Of a stretch of 63,674 bases of DNA, positions 60,116 through 63,674 are shown piece after piece. Position 1 is the stretch's first letter. Each line of letters opens with the position of its first letter. The notes under the pieces are model-generated. The model was not told the origin of the DNA. It saw only the letters and a list, made by a program, of their open reading frames with translations, and did not search any database. Source of the DNA: Chloroflexi bacterium OHK40 (GTDB lineage: Bacteria > Chloroflexota > Chloroflexia > Chloroflexales > Chloroflexaceae); assembly GCA_004367505.1 (NCBI GenBank), contig SFCB01000166.1:1-63674 (forward strand). The letters are read 5' to 3'. The position numbers and the translations under genes are program-made.

Positions 60116-62956
60116 ATGCGCCAGCTCGTCACGACATATCGCTCCCAGCTCAAGTATACCGTCATCGGCCCGTATTTGGGCCTGATGATCCTGGTGATGC
60201 TGGTGGGCTCTTTCATCGCGATCACGCTGGTGGCCGATAGCTGGCAGGAGCGCTTCAATAACCAGTTGGGCCAGGTGGCACGGAACTTTACGGAGTCCTT
60301 TGCCCAGCGCGAGATCGGCAATATCAACTACCTCGGTCAGATCACCTTTACGGCCCCCAACGCCGAGACGGGCGCTCCCGCTGTGCCACAGGCTATGCGG
60401 GAGCGCGATGTGGAGGGCCTTGAACTGGCACTCCGTGGCCTCTGGCAGCTCGGCCTGGCGAACGAGAACGTGAAACCCGACCGGTTGATCGTTTTTGATC
60501 CGCAAGGCCAGGCCCTCGCCGATTGGGCACGTACCCCCGATAACCCGAGCGAACCCACGCGCTACATCGGCACCTCCCTCGCCGGTATCCCGCTAGTGGA
60601 GAATGTGCTGCGGGGCGAGAGCACGCCGATCGGCGCGAGCGAGGAGCTCGGCGATAAGTTCAGCGGCTTGATCGCCTTCCGCAACGCTGAGGGGCAGGAC
60701 GTCATCCATTTCTTCACGGTTGCACCGGTCTATGTGACCGACGCCGAGACCGAGGAAGAGATCCTTGTCGGCGGGTTGCTCGTGGCCCAGCGCCTCGACG
60801 CACTACTCGCCGATCTGCAGAGCCGTAGCCAGTCGGCGATCAGCACGCTCTATGATGTGAGCGGGATCGCGCTCGCCTCGAGCGCCCCGGGCGTCGAGCT
60901 GACGACTCTCGACTTGAGCGACGAGCTCCTGGCGCAGATCGCGGCCCTCAACTCGCCTGGCGCGCGGGCCACCGCGAACCCTGCCAGCGCCAATCGCCGC
61001 CTCACCGAAGGTGATGACCCCTGCATTGATATTGGGAACCTTTCGGGGCGGCTGGTCTCGCCGGTGCAAAACGTCGGCCTCCCCTCCTGCTCGGTCAATA
61101 CCGTCGAAGAGCTCGCCGGCCGGCAGTACCAACTCGTCTATGCGCCTCTGCTCATCCGCGGGGTGCAGTCGGGCTATTTTCACATTGGTCTCCCCACCGA
61201 TTTCGTTGTCAGCGCATGGTCCTCCAGCCGCAACGCGGTGCTCGGCGTGACGGCTGCCCTCGCACTGGCGGCCGTGCTCGTGGGTCTCGGGGTCGCCCGG
61301 AGGATCGGCAAGCCTCTCCAGAACCTGGTCGAGACGGCCGAGGCCGTCACTGCGGGTGATCTGGAGCGCCGAAGCGAGGTGACGGAGCAGAACGAACTGG
61401 GCCGGCTCTCGGTGGCCTTCAACCAGATGACGGAGCACCTGCTGCGGCTCTACACCACGAGCCGTGAGCTGAACCGCACTATCGATGTGGACGAGGTGCT
61501 CGAGGTGGCTACGAAGGCCGCCGGCGCCTTCGTGCCTGGCAGCGAAGCGATCGCCTTGCTGGAGGGCGCCGAGGGCTTCAGCTACCGTGCTCGCCGTACC
61601 GCGAGCGACGTGCAGCTTCCCGATGTGCGCATCCCCCACGACGACTCGCTCCTCGCCGGCTTCGCCAACCGCGATCCGCAGCAGGCACAGTTGCAGCCAA
61701 TCGCCACCACGCTGCGCCAGGCGGGCCTGCAAACGGCCTACGCCGCGCCGATTTTTCGCCAGCATCAACTCGCCGGGGTGCTGATCTTCGCCCACCCTGA
61801 GCCTGAGGCCTTTAGTGAGGCCAATGTGCAGAGCCTTGAGGCGATCGCCAACATGGCGGTGACGGTGCTCTCTAACGCGGTGCTCTACAGCCAGGTGCAG
61901 CGCGACGCCAAACAGCGCCAGGCAATCCTTTCCTCCATCGGCGATGGGGTGGTCGTCTGCGACGATAAGGGCCGGATTGTGCAGCTAAACCACGCCGCCG
62001 AACAGATTCTCGATCTGCCCAGGTGGCAGCAGGATCGGCCCCGCTTCGACGATCTGCCGCTGGAGGCCGTGGCCCAGGTGCGCGAGATCTTCGGGCGCAG
62101 CGGCACTCAGTACCGCCTCGGCGACCGCTTCATCACGCTTACGCGGGCACCGATCATCTCCGAGGATGGCACGGCCGCCGGTGAGGTGATTGTGCTCCAC
62201 GATATCACCGAGGCCGTGGCCGTGGATCGCGCGAAGACCGACTTTATCGCCACGATCTCCCACGAATTGCGCACACCGCTCACGGTGATCCGTGGCTTCA
62301 CCGAACTGCTTCTGCGCGGCACCGGTGGCGAGAAGCTCTCGAACGATCAGGCCGAACTGCTCGATCAGGTGCGTGCCCGCGCCGTCGATATGACTGATAT
62401 GGTCAACAACGCGATCCTGATCGCCGATATTGAGTCGGGCCAGCTGAAGACGGAGATGCAGCCCCAGGATCTGGAGATGATCCTGAATATGGCCCTGGCC
62501 AATCTGCGGCCCAGCTTTGAGCAAAAGCGCCTGAGCGTCACGATCGATATTCCAGCCGATCTGCCACCCGTCGCCGGTGACCGCGAGCAACTCAAGCGCG
62601 CCCTCTACCAACTGCTCGACAACGCCCGTCGCTATACCGAGGAGGGTGGCGTGACGGTACGCGCCAGGGCCGAGAGTGGCCAGGTGCAGGTCGATATTGT
62701 CGATACCGGGCCGGGGATTGCCCCTGAGGTGTTGCCCCGGCTCTTCCAGCGTTTCCAGCGTATCGAGGGCAACAACTCGGCCCAGCGTGGCGGCGGCCTC
62801 GGCCTCGCCATTACGCGCCAGCTGATCGAACGCCAGGGTGGGAGCGTTCGCGTTAGCAGTACCCCGGGCCACGGCAGTACGTTTAGCATCATCCTCCAGC
62901 AGGCCAATGAGCACACCCTCGCCGTCGCCCAATCGAACCACTCAGCGACGCCGTGA
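60116..62956 (+). CDS. Membrane sensor kinase: Cache-like, HAMP, GAF, PAS, HisKA, HATPase
   Basis: A 946-residue kinase. TM1 (about 19-43), a large extracytoplasmic region (44-375) of double-Cache type with two cysteines near 305 and 326, TM2 (about 378-402), HAMP (403-455), GAF (about 460-600), PAS (about 605-700, ILSSIGDGVVVCDDKGRIVQ), HisKA with H716 (ATISHELRTPLTVI), and HATPase (GGGLGLAITRQLIERQGG). It should sense an external ligand. It has its own promoter but follows the other two sensors. The 3-prime 50 bases overlap the next gene. Confidence 0.93.
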   Translation: MRQLVTTYRSQLKYTVIGPYLGLMILVMLVGSFIAITLVADSWQERFNNQLGQVARNFTESFAQREIGNINYLGQITFTAPNAETGAPAVPQAMRERDVEGLELALRGLWQLGLANENVKPDRLIVFDPQGQALADWARTPDNPSEPTRYIGTSLAGIPLVENVLRGESTPIGASEELGDKFSGLIAFRNAEGQDVIHFFTVAPVYVTDAETEEEILVGGLLVAQRLDALLADLQSRSQSAISTLYDVSGIALASSAPGVELTTLDLSDELLAQIAALNSPGARATANPASANRRLTEGDDPCIDIGNLSGRLVSPVQNVGLPSCSVNTVEELAGRQYQLVYAPLLIRGVQSGYFHIGLPTDFVVSAWSSSRNAVLGVTAALALAAVLVGLGVARRIGKPLQNLVETAEAVTAGDLERRSEVTEQNELGRLSVAFNQMTEHLLRLYTTSRELNRTIDVDEVLEVATKAAGAFVPGSEAIALLEGAEGFSYRARRTASDVQLPDVRIPHDDSLLAGFANRDPQQAQLQPIATTLRQAGLQTAYAAPIFRQHQLAGVLIFAHPEPEAFSEANVQSLEAIANMAVTVLSNAVLYSQVQRDAKQRQAILSSIGDGVVVCDDKGRIVQLNHAAEQILDLPRWQQDRPRFDDLPLEAVAQVREIFGRSGTQYRLGDRFITLTRAPIISEDGTAAGEVIVLHDITEAVAVDRAKTDFIATISHELRTPLTVIRGFTELLLRGTGGEKLSNDQAELLDQVRARAVDMTDMVNNAILIADIESGQLKTEMQPQDLEMILNMALANLRPSFEQKRLSVTIDIPADLPPVAGDREQLKRALYQLLDNARRYTEEGGVTVRARAESGQVQVDIVDTGPGIAPEVLPRLFQRFQRIEGNNSAQRGGGLGLAITRQLIERQGGSVRVSSTPGHGSTFSIILQQANEHTLAVAQSNHSATP

Positions 62957-63674
62957 CGGGCTCGTCCCGCTCGTGCTGCTCGCCCTGCTGCTCGCGCTGT
63001 GCCCGATCGGCTGCGTCGCCGAGGTCGCGCTGCGCCTGGTGATGCCCGAGAATGACCCGTTTAAGGATGTGAGTTCCTCCTCCGGGCTCGGCGCTTACCG
63101 CCCCTTCCCGCCCGGGATTAGCTTCGCTGCCGTAGACCCGGAACTCGGCAACCTGCAGCAGACGGAGGCGGCCCGCCGCACGCAGGCCCCCGCCGGAATT
63201 GCCGGCGCCGTCACGGTTGCACCCGTCGCCCAGGTAGCGCCCCCCGTCGCCGTAACCGTCCCACCCACACCAACCAGCACTGTGCCGCCCACGCCACGGC
63301 CTACGGTTACCCCGGCGCCAATCTCTAGCCCGGTGGCTGGCGGGCAACGTGCCTCCCCTACGCCTACCAGCGTGGTGATCGTGCCCGGGACCACGGCAAC
63401 CCCTGCCCCCACCCAGACGCCCACCCGCACGCCGACTCTCACCGCGACACCGTCCCGCGAGAGCGGGACGGCCACGCCCAGCGCGACGATCCCACCAGCA
63501 CCCGTTCCGCCCACCGCACCAGCAAGCCCCGCGCCCACCACAACTAACCTGCCCACGGCGACGACGCTCCCTACCGCGACCGAACTGCCCACTCGCACGC
63601 CCACTCTGCGCCCGAGCGCTACGCCGACCGACGTGCCGATCGTGCCGACACCCACCGCGACCCTGCTGCCCGCC
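62907..63674 (+). CDS. Thr/Pro-rich exported protein, truncated by the window edge
   Basis: An open frame of 256 codons runs to the last base with no stop. It starts MSTPSPSPNRTTQRRRDG and has a hydrophobic signal (LVPLVLLALLLALCPIGCV) with a weak lipobox-like GC. A short domain (about 45-90, ENDPFKDVSSSSGLGAYRPF) precedes a long disordered Thr/Pro/Ala region (PTPTSTVPPTPRPTVTPAP and similar). The C-terminal functional domain lies outside the window. The start overlaps the kinase gene by 50 bases; a later in-frame ATG at 63042 is possible but would lose the signal. Confidence 0.6.
   Translation, partial: MSTPSPSPNRTTQRRRDGLVPLVLLALLLALCPIGCVAEVALRLVMPENDPFKDVSSSSGLGAYRPFPPGISFAAVDPELGNLQQTEAARRTQAPAGIAGAVTVAPVAQVAPPVAVTVPPTPTSTVPPTPRPTVTPAPISSPVAGGQRASPTPTSVVIVPGTTATPAPTQTPTRTPTLTATPSRESGTATPSATIPPAPVPPTAPASPAPTTTNLPTATTLPTATELPTRTPTLRPSATPTDVPIVPTPTATLLPA

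Noticed and set aside
59986-60327. Minus-strand frame ending in a plausible protein-like tail (RIDTYPPGAPELPMEATTP)
   Set aside because: It overlaps the 5-prime end of the large kinase and has no start outside it. It could be a relic of a truncated gene, but one tail is too little to call.

Overview
This is a GC-rich chromosomal segment (roughly two thirds G+C by eye) from a bacterium with sigma70-type promoters. The gene content best fits the Chloroflexota, class Chloroflexia: a CruA/CruP-type lycopene cyclase, a short-chain type polyprenyl synthase, RodZ-like and GAF/PAS kinase proteins with Thr/Pro-rich linkers, DUF5666 and App1-like proteins, and many single-gene transcription units. The assignment is inference from families, not a database match. 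No rRNA, tRNA, CRISPR array, intact insertion sequence or prophage was recognised.

Layout. 0-6.5 kb: pheT, facing a class A penicillin-binding protein and a small membrane protein. 7-9 kb: a NarL-type two-component pair. 9-13.2 kb: minus-strand envelope genes (TPR protein, GH18 protein, zincin) and one exported protein. 13.5-21.9 kb: a [2Fe-2S] protein, then a plus-strand run of lipid and membrane genes (two alpha/beta hydrolases, acyl-CoA ligase, App1-like phosphatase, two SPFH proteins). 22-24.8 kb: LysR regulator divergent from a reductase and a hydrolase. 24.8-33 kb: a histidine kinase and an OmpR regulator flanking a MacB-like export operon with a DUF5666 lipoprotein. 33.7-39.5 kb: a duplicated-module protein with a structured leader, an orphan NarL regulator, HtpX and two secreted metallopeptidases. 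39.5-44.6 kb: minus-strand run of a membrane protein, proA, a GatD-like amidotransferase, a small ORF and the lycopene cyclase. 45-52 kb: MTA/SAH deaminase, methyltransferase with two tiny membrane proteins, RodZ-like protein, yajQ, a DUF6174-like protein and rimO. 52-55 kb: BlaI-type repressor, polyprenyl synthase and glycosyltransferase. 55.6-63.7 kb: three large sensory proteins in tandem and an edge-truncated Thr/Pro-rich protein.

The most notable signals lie between or within ordinary genes. Several promoters end exactly 6 bases before a start codon (leaderless mRNAs). Two intergenic repeat families each recur about four times. A multi-hairpin leader precedes an uncharacterised gene. A membrane-anchored frame begins directly after the yajQ stop with no standard start codon. 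A cyclase-like domain has lost two catalytic residues. The lycopene cyclase carries an N-terminal extension of about 230 residues.
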